DNA of 30,333 nt from a virus. Shown here in pieces: positions 1 to 5,980 of the stretch (position 1 is its first letter; every line of letters begins with the position of its first letter). The stretch spans positions 1 to 30,333 of the IMG/VR virus record IMGVR_UViG_3300020442_000240, one strand, 5' to 3'. Position numbers and translations under genes: made by a program. A model generated the notes under the pieces. It did not search any database. It saw only the letters and a list, made by a program, of their open reading frames with translations, and was not told the DNA's origin.

Positions 1-458
1 CACTGGGTTCCTGCGTCCATCATCGCTTGCCATACACCTTTGTCCTGGCACATTAACGATATTGCAGCTACCTTCATACCTAGTGCATTTAGCAACTTAG
101 ATTTCTTTCTACGTTCACACTGTTCATCATGATAGTATGTACCCATACTGGTACTAAAACCAATGACCGTCATACCTAATGATAGTGGTATCACACAGCT
201 GTCTTGTCCGTATACAGACATAGCTGGAGACGTAGCAGAGTTTACCGCAGTTTCTTGATTAGTGCTGTTATTTGTTGTATTAGTCGTTGTAGTGTTTGAG
301 CTACTACCTGACTGATATGTTGTAGAACTTTCATAGCCACCTGTTATTGCAGTGTTAGATCCTGCATTGTTAGTTTGAGTATTGGTTGTTGCACCAGATG
401 AAGTTACATCCGCTAAAGCTACATTGCACAGTAATAGTAGTGGTAGTAATCTTTTCAT
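1..458 (-). CDS. Secreted conserved phage protein, 3' end outside window (partial)
   Basis: The reading frame is open from the ATG at 458 to the window edge (152 codons seen), so the C-terminus is missing. Residues 1-16 form a signal peptide: MKR, a Leu run, then an ALA cleavage site before Asp17. A Cys at 11 makes a lipoprotein possible, but the lipobox is poor. Residues about 17-75 are Ser/Thr/Asn-rich and low in complexity. They are followed by a conserved-looking block containing DENCER-like HDEQCERRKK, GMKVAAISLMCQD and a WQAMMDAGT stretch. This order (signal peptide, NT-rich linker, Cys-containing C-terminal block) resembles an unnamed secreted family I recall from marine podoviruses and cyanophages; I could not search for it. 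Its ATG overlaps the stop of the upstream holin-like gene (ATGA), so it belongs to the lysis end of the late operon. Function is unknown; an envelope or lysis accessory role is inferred from position. Confidence 0.7.
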   Translation of the reverse strand, partial: MKRLLPLLLLCNVALADVTSSGATTNTQTNNAGSNTAITGGYESSTTYQSGSSSNTTTTNTTNNSTNQETAVNSATSPAMSVYGQDSCVIPLSLGMTVIGFSTSMGTYYHDEQCERRKKSKLLNALGMKVAAISLMCQDKGVWQAMMDAGTQ

Positions 459-889
459 CGTCTAACAAGTGAACCGCCAAAGTATAATCCAATAATACTA
501 GATACAACGTGAGTATCTAATGGGGTAATAACTAATCCTGATAATGGTTTCCATTGTGTCATATCTGTATCACTAGCAAATATCCAGAATCCTTGTTGTA
601 CTGTCTCTGTATAACCTACATAGATAGGCATATTAGGATCTATAAACGGCGCTAGTTTAGGTATAACTAGTATAGATACAACAGCTATAAGGGCTATCCA
701 TCTTCTAGTATTTTTTGTAAATGAGTCAGTAACGTCTCTTGCTTTATCTATTTGTTGTGCTGCAAACTCTGCACGTTGCATAAACATCTTTTGTTTGTCT
801 GCCTCAGCTTGTGATTTCTGAGCCATGATTGATAGTATGCCACCTAGTACAGTACTGGCTAACATACTTAATAGTTCCATTGGTATCAT
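455..889 (-). CDS. Holin-like three-TM membrane protein
   Basis: A 144-residue protein with three hydrophobic segments: about residues 5-21, about 63-80 (after a Lys/Arg patch, NTRRW) and about 126-141. A charged, Ala/Gln-rich amphipathic stretch lies between segments 1 and 2. The motifs RRWIALIAVVSILVIPKLAP and TPLDTHVVSSIIGLYFGGSLV fit the phage/GTA three-TM holin family as I remember it. A holin makes the lethal inner-membrane holes that release endolysin and time lysis. It is joined by 4-base ATGA overlaps on both sides, to a 53-residue coiled-coil/TM protein upstream and to a secreted protein downstream, which supports a lysis cassette. No endolysin is visible; it may lie beyond the left edge. 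Family assignment is by pattern memory only. Confidence 0.6.
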   Translation of the reverse strand: MIPMELLSMLASTVLGGILSIMAQKSQAEADKQKMFMQRAEFAAQQIDKARDVTDSFTKNTRRWIALIAVVSILVIPKLAPFIDPNMPIYVGYTETVQQGFWIFASDTDMTQWKPLSGLVITPLDTHVVSSIIGLYFGGSLVRR

Positions 890-1047
890 TTGCTATAAAA
901 GTATCCTGCTATGATGGCAACAATACCACCTAGCCACATTAAAAAACTCACAGCACCCTTGCCGCGAGACACATCATCTTGTAAATGTTCAACCTTAGAT
1001 TCCAGTCTATCTATCTTTTCTGCTAGCTGTTCTAAGGTTACTTTCAT
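886..1047 (-). CDS. 53-aa coiled-coil plus single-TM protein, XhlA-like (small gene)
   Basis: The frame reads MKVTLEQLAEKIDRLESKVE..., 53 codons with TGA at 886-888. Residues about 5-29 have a heptad pattern (L-I-L-V-L), followed by a basic hinge (SRGKG) and one hydrophobic helix, about residues 34-50. A short N-terminal coiled coil followed by a C-terminal membrane anchor is the layout of XhlA/BhlA-type haemolysin or holin-associated phage proteins. Its ATG overlaps the stop of the upstream desaturase and its stop overlaps the ATG of the holin-like gene, both as ATGA, which is strong evidence that it is a real translated gene despite its size. Probable role: holin partner or second membrane component of lysis (inferred). 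Confidence 0.7.
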   Translation of the reverse strand: MKVTLEQLAEKIDRLESKVEHLQDDVSRGKGAVSFLMWLGGIVAIIAGYFYSK

Positions 1048-1790
1048 TTAAAGAATCTCTCTATAAAAAAAGCAGGAGGATCTAGTTCCCACCACTTATG
1101 TCCATGTCTATAATCTTTTGATTTAGTGTGGTGGTAGTTATGCCAGCCCTCACCCCAGCTTATTAACGAGGTTAGGGGACTGTTGACCGCGGTACAATGC
1201 GGTTTAGACTCGACTACTTTATACCCAAAGTATTTACTGTGGGGTATCACGCCAAATGCTCCAGCAGCTATATAGATACAAGCAGCAGGAAATGAGAATA
1301 GATATATTCCGACCATAGGGTCTATTGTATACAGAACTAGTATATATGTGAATAACAGTTTCCAGTAATTACGGGTAATAAACATATAATCTTTATCTTG
1401 TAGTATATCTTTTACCATAACTTTAGGTACAGTTATGTGGTCATATAATGTGAGCCATGCTCTTATGTACCCTATTCTAGCAGGTGATTGGTTGTCATCT
1501 ACAGGATGACCTGAGTATCTGTGATGATATCTATGCTGCGCTGTCCATGATAGTGGACTACCAAATGCTGCTATGATTGTAAGATATTTTAAGATCTTAG
1601 CTTTTACTGGGGTCGTGGTAAATGATCTATGGCTCATGAACCTATGTATAGCTATATTAGCAGAAAAGATATTTACAAATGCCCAAGCAATTAAGCCGTA
1701 TATAATATACTGAGGATAATATATACAAGCCCAAACAGATATTAGAATATTAGTAAGTGCTAGTAATTGTACTTTGATTGCGTGTTTCAT
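1044..1790 (-). CDS. Membrane fatty acid desaturase (delta-9 type), copy 1
   Basis: Integral-membrane di-iron desaturase that introduces a double bond into an acyl chain (acyl-CoA, acyl-ACP or acyl-lipid; substrate not decidable here). Numbered from the ATG at 1790, the three histidine boxes are HRFMSH (H49, H54), HRYHH (H86, H89, H90) and HNYHH (H217, H220, H221); a further His (about H184, in VIPHSKYFGY) sits where delta-9 enzymes carry an extra iron ligand. The C-terminal SWGEGWHNYHH followed by RHGHKWWELDPP matches the stearoyl-CoA/delta-9 signature. Hydrophobic segments surround the boxes as expected. I chose the ATG at 1790 over the ATG at 1823 because it has a GAGGTGG ribosome-binding site and overlaps the previous stop as ATGA, like its neighbours. 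No cytochrome b5 domain is fused, so electrons must come from the host. All catalytic histidines are intact. Confidence 0.9.
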   Translation of the reverse strand: MKHAIKVQLLALTNILISVWACIYYPQYIIYGLIAWAFVNIFSANIAIHRFMSHRSFTTTPVKAKILKYLTIIAAFGSPLSWTAQHRYHHRYSGHPVDDNQSPARIGYIRAWLTLYDHITVPKVMVKDILQDKDYMFITRNYWKLLFTYILVLYTIDPMVGIYLFSFPAACIYIAAGAFGVIPHSKYFGYKVVESKPHCTAVNSPLTSLISWGEGWHNYHHTKSKDYRHGHKWWELDPPAFFIERFFK

Positions 1791-2485
1791 GTCCACCTCA
1801 ATTTTTTGATCATCCAAACCCATGGATCAAACCAGCAATGTTTAAGCATAGGTTTAATATGATGTTGTTTATGAAATGATTCTGAGAATGCTACTGGATA
1901 CATATACGGTACGTCACATGGTTCATCTTTTCCATATGAATGACACATAATACCTGTAACAGTCATCACCCAAAATGTTGTCCAAGCTACTGCAGTAGCC
2001 CACATTAAAAACCAGTCAATAGGTAGTAATAAAAATAATAAACCGTTTAATATAAAGACAAGTTGTACTTCATATAAAGTTAACCACATTTGCCATTTGT
2101 TTCTCATCCTATCAGCTGCTCTCTTTGGTTCAGTACGTTGATGATGAGGTGCAAATATAATATATAACCAGTTAGAATACTTAGGACTATGAGGATCTTT
2201 AGGTGTGTCTGATGTAGCGTGGTGTGTCCTGTGCCAAGCACTATAAGATATAGGTGTACCTAGTAATGCTGTCATAGATACTACACTCATTATGTTTTGA
2301 AACCATACTGGTGGATTCCAAAGATTATGTGTAGCCCACCTATGTAGAAATAAGCTCATTGCTACTTCAAGTAGCAAGTAAAATATGATATACGTTATAA
2401 CAATTTGTGTCCACGACAACGAATATAAAGCATACAAAGATAATGCAAAATAAAAAGAGTATAACGCCGAAATATATTTTCCCAC
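1787..2485 (-). CDS. Membrane fatty acid desaturase-like protein, copy 2 (divergent)
   Basis: A second membrane di-iron desaturase of 232 residues with its own histidine boxes: HRWATH (H48, H53), WHRTHH (H85, H88, H89) and FHKQHH (H205, H208, H209), plus an extra His about position 182 in MCHSYG. Four hydrophobic segments lie about 8-25, 28-47, 64-78 and 140-180. It is clearly related to copy 1 in architecture but shares little sequence outside the boxes (third box SESFHKQHH against GEGWHNYHH), so it is not a recent duplicate and may differ in substrate or double-bond position. The start appears to be GTG at 2485, one base after the TAA of the preceding gene, with no good ribosome-binding site, suggesting re-initiation. 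Its stop overlaps the start of copy 1. Bacterial delta-9 enzymes are usually longer (about 270-300 aa), so this is a compact form. Confidence 0.87.
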   Translation of the reverse strand: MGKYISALYSFYFALSLYALYSLSWTQIVITYIIFYLLLEVAMSLFLHRWATHNLWNPPVWFQNIMSVVSMTALLGTPISYSAWHRTHHATSDTPKDPHSPKYSNWLYIIFAPHHQRTEPKRAADRMRNKWQMWLTLYEVQLVFILNGLLFLLLPIDWFLMWATAVAWTTFWVMTVTGIMCHSYGKDEPCDVPYMYPVAFSESFHKQHHIKPMLKHCWFDPWVWMIKKLRWT

Positions 2486-2486
2486 T

Positions 2487-2978
2487 TTAATATGTCCATT
2501 TCATTATTTTCATGTTGTTATCCATATTAGTTTCACTTAGAGTTCCTAAACAGATTCCGTTATTATTCATCATTGTAAAGAAGGTATCGATAGCTGTACC
2601 TATAATAGTTTCTATAGCCCATGAATTACCACCTAATGATAGTATCCAGTCTTTATTAGCTTGATGAAAGTCTGCATGTGTTGTCCATGCTTTACTGTTA
2701 TTGATCTTAGCTACAATACCGTTGTGCCATGTGTAACAACCATCAACAAATGTTCCCTGTATATACATACAAGGCGTACCATCTCTAGCTATGATAATGT
2801 TTTTCATGTTGTGGACGTTTTGTCCATTAACTAATTGAATTAATCTTTGTTTCTTTTCTTCAGCTGTACCATTAGTAACTATTGTTCCACCGTTTAGATC
2901 ATCTAAACTATCGGCGTATAGTGAATCAAAGTCATCATCTATATTGAATGTTTCTACTTCTGTGAATGTATATGCCAT
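2487..2978 (-). CDS. Hypothetical protein between fibre genes and desaturases
   Basis: A 163-residue soluble protein, MAYTFTEVETF..., acidic at the N-terminus (DDDFDSLYADSLDDL). The middle has alternating hydrophobic residues (NIIIARDGTPCMYIQG, GIVAKINNSKAW) that suggest beta structure, and the end is Asn/Met-rich (MMNNNGICLGT, MKIMKWTY). No signal peptide or TM segment. It sits two bases after the last fibre gene and one base before copy 2 of the desaturases, so it is co-transcribed with both. The beta-rich central part with a hydrophobic C-terminal tail could be a small acyltransferase-like fold or a fibre-associated protein, but I see no catalytic signature. Unknown function. Confidence 0.65.
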   Translation of the reverse strand: MAYTFTEVETFNIDDDFDSLYADSLDDLNGGTIVTNGTAEEKKQRLIQLVNGQNVHNMKNIIIARDGTPCMYIQGTFVDGCYTWHNGIVAKINNSKAWTTHADFHQANKDWILSLGGNSWAIETIIGTAIDTFFTMMNNNGICLGTLSETNMDNNMKIMKWTY

Positions 2979-2980
2979 AA

Positions 2981-3535
2981 TTATAAGAAAGTTATTGTTC
3001 TAGTTCCACCTGTACCTATTACGTTACCGCCGACGTTTCTTGTAAATCTATAAGTTCCATTATTTACTGCGCCAGTAAATGTGCTTCTGTCATAAGACGC
3101 ACTATCTATTTTCATAGTTGTCCAGTTAGTAAAAGCACTAGTACCACCAAATACCACTCTTAATTGTCTGCTATTAGATACTGCTGTATCAACGTAACAA
3201 ACAATAGCAGATATATTTCTACCATTAACTGTTTGTGCAGACGGTGTGGTAGAGCCATAGTTACTTGTTCCCATACCCGTTGCACCATAAGCAGTAGTCA
3301 TAAAGCCGTATTCATCTTGACCAGCTTTAATGTTTCTACTTCCTATATTTAGAGTAAATAGAGCTAGGTTAGTAACAGCAGATACACCATGAAAGTGTCC
3401 GCCCATAAGCACAGCTCCACTAGCTGGTGCATTACCTTTTGTTCGTAATTGAGACATAGCTATTTGACCTGAGCCTAAGCTAAACTCGTTTCTTATTTGA
3501 CTAAGACTGATAGACCCTGATGATGGTAAAGGCAT
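2981..3535 (-). CDS. Tail fibre/adhesin-type structural protein
   Basis: A 184-residue protein beginning MPLPSSGSISLSQIRNEFSLGSGQIAMSQLR. I recall this SISLSQIRNEF N-terminal motif from marine phage tail or baseplate adhesins. The rest is Gly/Ser/Thr-rich (GGTSAFTNWTTMKI, YRFTRNVGGNVIGTGGTRTITFL), typical of beta-structured receptor-binding tips. Its ATG overlaps the stop of the preceding fibre fragment as TAATG. It is the most distal of the fibre-type genes in the run and so may be a small host-recognition subunit. No enzymatic motifs. Receptor-binding role is inferred from composition and position. Confidence 0.65.
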   Translation of the reverse strand: MPLPSSGSISLSQIRNEFSLGSGQIAMSQLRTKGNAPASGAVLMGGHFHGVSAVTNLALFTLNIGSRNIKAGQDEYGFMTTAYGATGMGTSNYGSTTPSAQTVNGRNISAIVCYVDTAVSNSRQLRVVFGGTSAFTNWTTMKIDSASYDRSTFTGAVNNGTYRFTRNVGGNVIGTGGTRTITFL

Positions 3536-3912
3536 TAGACAGTACCAAAGGCTGTGACGTCACCAACGCAAGTAAGGTTACCTGAAGCGTCTAGTTTCAT
3601 CTTGTTTGTACCACCTGTAGCAAAGTATAATACTCCGCCTGATTCTGTAATTGTCCAGTTTCCTAAATCTACTGTAGTAGCATTTAAAGTTGTAAACGTA
3701 GCAGCACCATTTTCTGCTGCATAGTTAGAATCATTAGTCCATTGAGATATGTTCCCTGATTTGTTTGTGAATGTAGAAGTACTACTTGCTGTTACATAGT
3801 TAGCTAGATCTACTGTACCTGTAGGTAATGTAACTTCACTAGATCCTGCAACGGCTGGTGCTTTTAGTATTACCTCACCTGATGTTTCACCTATTAATTT
3901 AATACTACTCAT
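3535..3912 (-). CDS. Short tail fibre protein
   Basis: A 125-residue protein, MSSIKLIGETSGEVILKAPAVAGSSEVTLPTG..., rich in Thr, Ser, Ala, Gly and Asn. The opening motif (SSIKLIGETSGEVILKAPA) and the later MKLDASGNLTCVGDVTAFGTV repeat the N- and C-terminal style of phage fibre proteins that carry a DASGNL element; the same element occurs in the 5240-5980 fibre (VSFDASGNMTTSG). A Shine-Dalgarno AAGGA lies seven bases before the ATG. It follows a small XkdW-like gene by three bases. Probably a trimeric fibre subunit or adaptor; too short to be a full distal fibre. Confidence 0.65.
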   Translation of the reverse strand: MSSIKLIGETSGEVILKAPAVAGSSEVTLPTGTVDLANYVTASSTSTFTNKSGNISQWTNDSNYAAENGAATFTTLNATTVDLGNWTITESGGVLYFATGGTNKMKLDASGNLTCVGDVTAFGTV

Positions 3913-3915
3913 AGT

Positions 3916-4227
3916 TTATTCCTTTGGATATTTATCTTTAATTGCTTTAATTGTTGCTTTCCAACCATCAATACCATTGTGATATAGATCGTCTAATTGT
4001 GATTCAATGCTTGGATATTCTGCTGCTCTATTATGTTGATACATTTTAGCTTGATACAATGCAGTTAATTCAGCTAGTTTAGTATTACATTCTTCTAAGG
4101 TTGGTTGTGCATTTTCTGAGTCATTCCATTCAATAGTAGAATAATCTTGTTCTCTCATTGTAAACGAAGAAGTAGGTCTTAGGGCTACTATTGCTTCCAT
4201 CAATTCAGGTTGTTTACTATAATCCAT
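3916..4227 (-). CDS. XkdW-like / fibre-associated small protein, copy B
   Basis: A 103-residue charged protein. The N-terminal half has LRPTSSFTMREQDYSTIEWNDSENAQPTLEE, the middle an amphipathic helix (CNTKLAELTALYQAKM), and the end EYPSIESQLDDLYHNG followed by IKAIKDKYPKE. The tail motif (YPS...QLDxLYHNG...IKxxKDKYPK) is typical of a small protein next to phage fibre genes, related to XkdW of the PBSX prophage; it is thought to be an assembly factor or minor tail protein. It is paralogous to the 99-residue protein at 4944-5243. A ribosome-binding site AGAGGT precedes the ATG. Confidence 0.7.
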   Translation of the reverse strand: MDYSKQPELMEAIVALRPTSSFTMREQDYSTIEWNDSENAQPTLEECNTKLAELTALYQAKMYQHNRAAEYPSIESQLDDLYHNGIDGWKATIKAIKDKYPKE

Positions 4228-4235
4228 TTTTACCT

Positions 4236-4940
4236 CTATGTAGTAATCGTTGTGTTTGAACCAGCTAGTTCTATTGCATATAAATATGTAGACGCTCTAG
4301 AGTGTGAAGCGTCGGTACTGTTGTTATCATTCCATGACCTGTTTAAATACCATGTACCATTACTTTCAGCTTGAAATTCTACTCTATAAGTTAATGCACT
4401 TGTTGAGTTAGGTGACAATATACATGAACCCGCAAATAAAGCTGAATGGTTATTATCGTGTGGTCCTCTAATTTTGAAGGACGCTCTAGGTCTTGAACCA
4501 CTTGGGTCACCTATACCTACAGCAGCATTGTTTTCTGTAAATCTTGCAGCCACAGTATTTTTATCTGTACCAATAGTTCCTGTTACAAACAATAATATTT
4601 TGTTAGATGTAGAAGCTGGTGTAATCGTAGCTGCCACTCCTATACTTGAAAATGCTCCTGAACCACTAGCTGTTCCTGTGTGTTCATATGCTGACATTTT
4701 TACTATAGTTCCTATAGATGATATGCCTGTAAGAGCAGAACCGTCAATAGCTGGTAAAGCTCCAGTAAGTTGAGCAGATTGTAAAGCTGTTAAAGAAGCA
4801 CCACTACCACTAAACAAGTTACCTGTGATTGTACCTGTGCTAGTTAAGGTTCCAGAACCAAGGTCCACGTTCCCTGTGCTAGTTTCCTTAGTTACAAGAT
4901 CTGTATTACTTGCTTTAGTTCCAAATATGCTTATTGCCAT
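4236..4940 (-). CDS. Tail fibre protein, middle cassette
   Basis: A 234-residue fibre protein. Residues 1-35 are a Thr/Ser-rich shaft start (FGTKASNTDLVTKETSTGNVDLGSG). The linker ALQSAQLTGALPAIDGSALTGISS recurs in the neighbouring fibre at 5240-5980 (LTGALPALDGSSLTGIS). The C-terminal about 140 residues form a predicted beta domain (ATITPASTSNKILLFVTGTIG ... YRVEFQAESNGTWYLNRSW ... ASTYLYAIEL), which resembles globular fibre-tip modules of marine phages. The ATG has AAGGAG seven or so bases upstream. It is flanked on both sides by XkdW-like genes, giving a repeated fibre/XkdW arrangement. Confidence 0.75.
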   Translation of the reverse strand: MAISIFGTKASNTDLVTKETSTGNVDLGSGTLTSTGTITGNLFSGSGASLTALQSAQLTGALPAIDGSALTGISSIGTIVKMSAYEHTGTASGSGAFSSIGVAATITPASTSNKILLFVTGTIGTDKNTVAARFTENNAAVGIGDPSGSRPRASFKIRGPHDNNHSALFAGSCILSPNSTSALTYRVEFQAESNGTWYLNRSWNDNNSTDASHSRASTYLYAIELAGSNTTITT

Positions 4941-4943
4941 ACT

Positions 4944-5243
4944 CTACTCCTTAGGTATATCCGATTTAATTTGATCTACAAACTCAACCCACTTATTAGT
5001 ACCGTTCTTTTTGTCCCAATACAATAAATCTAATTGAGCTTCAAGAGAACCATAAGCCTCTCTTCTTTTACCTTTATATAAGTTAGATTCTCTTTCTGCT
5101 GTTACTTCTGTGATAGCTTGATTAACTTCAGCTTCAGTTGGTTTAGTTTCGTTTTCATCTAACCATTCAATATCAGCATAGGTATCACCATTGACTTTCC
5201 ATAGTGCATTTGGTTTAAGTTTTATAAGTGCTTGTACTATCAT
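4944..5243 (-). CDS. XkdW-like / fibre-associated small protein, copy A
   Basis: A 99-residue protein paralogous to the one at 3916-4227: LKPNALWKVNGDTYADIEWLDENETKPTEAE aligns with LRPTSSFTMREQDYSTIEWNDSENAQPTLEE, and AYGSLEAQLDLLYWDKKNG...IPKE with EYPSIESQLDDLYHNGIDG...YPKE. Composition is acidic and helical, without TM segments. Its ATG overlaps the TGA of the preceding fibre gene. Likely role is assembly or decoration of the fibre encoded beside it; XkdW homology is from recalled motif only. Confidence 0.7.
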   Translation of the reverse strand: MIVQALIKLKPNALWKVNGDTYADIEWLDENETKPTEAEVNQAITEVTAERESNLYKGKRREAYGSLEAQLDLLYWDKKNGTNKWVEFVDQIKSDIPKE

Positions 5244-5980
5244 TCTATCTCCATTGCATAAATCATTGAGTAACCATTGGTATTAATACCTAAACCATCA
5301 TAACTGTTTTCGTTAAAGTTAACGACATACTGAACACTAGAAGTATCTCCTCTACCCATTGCAGCATTAAAGGTATGGTTACCAGCAGATAATCCTGTCC
5401 ATCTAGCTACATATGTGTGGTTAACTTGTGATTGTGACTGATGATAAGGGTCATGATGAGTTGCTTGAAACAAAGATGTATTGTTACCAGCGTCACACCA
5501 CATAGCAAATGTATGAGGGTTACCACTTGTTGCTCTAGCACAATAGTGGAAGTATACCACCATAGTAGTAGAAGCAGATTGCTTATTAAATGTTCCTGAT
5601 ATGTTTCCAGCAGATGGATATTTAAACTCTTGAAACAAAGTTATTTGTGTACCGCCACTATTTACTGTACTTGTACTGTGATATATAACTTCTGATTTTA
5701 CTATAGGTGTAGATATACCAGTTAATGATGATCCATCAAGTGCTGGTAATGCACCTGTTAAATTAGGTGCCGATAAACTTGTTAATGCTGATCCATTTAA
5801 TGCTGGTAAGTTACCAGTCAATGCAGATGATGGTACAGTACCTGATGTAGTCATATTACCACTAGCATCAAAAGATACTTTAGTTACACCGTTTGATTGT
5901 AGATCGATAACACCACTGCTATCTGATTCTAATTTTAATCCGCCAGAACCCGTAGTACTAGCATTAATTTTACATGTCAT
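5240..5980 (-). CDS. Tail fibre protein, proximal cassette
   Basis: A fibre protein of 246 residues from the ATG at 5980. I prefer that ATG over the GTG at 5992 because an AGAGGTGG site lies eight bases upstream and the ATG overlaps the preceding TGA as ATGA. Residues 1-45 form a shaft with a DASGN element (VTKVSFDASGNMTTSGTVP). Two tandem linkers follow (SALTGNLPALNGSALTSLS, then APNLTGALPALDGSSLTGIS). The C-terminal 150 residues look like a beta-sandwich tip (VKSEVIYHSTSTVNSG ... TMVVYFHYCARATSGNPHTFAMW ... MIYAMEIE). It comes directly after the T7-gp17-like fibre, so it may attach to or extend it. Confidence 0.75.
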   Translation of the reverse strand: MTCKINASTTGSGGLKLESDSSGVIDLQSNGVTKVSFDASGNMTTSGTVPSSALTGNLPALNGSALTSLSAPNLTGALPALDGSSLTGISTPIVKSEVIYHSTSTVNSGGTQITLFQEFKYPSAGNISGTFNKQSASTTMVVYFHYCARATSGNPHTFAMWCDAGNNTSLFQATHHDPYHQSQSQVNHTYVARWTGLSAGNHTFNAAMGRGDTSSVQYVVNFNENSYDGLGINTNGYSMIYAMEIE

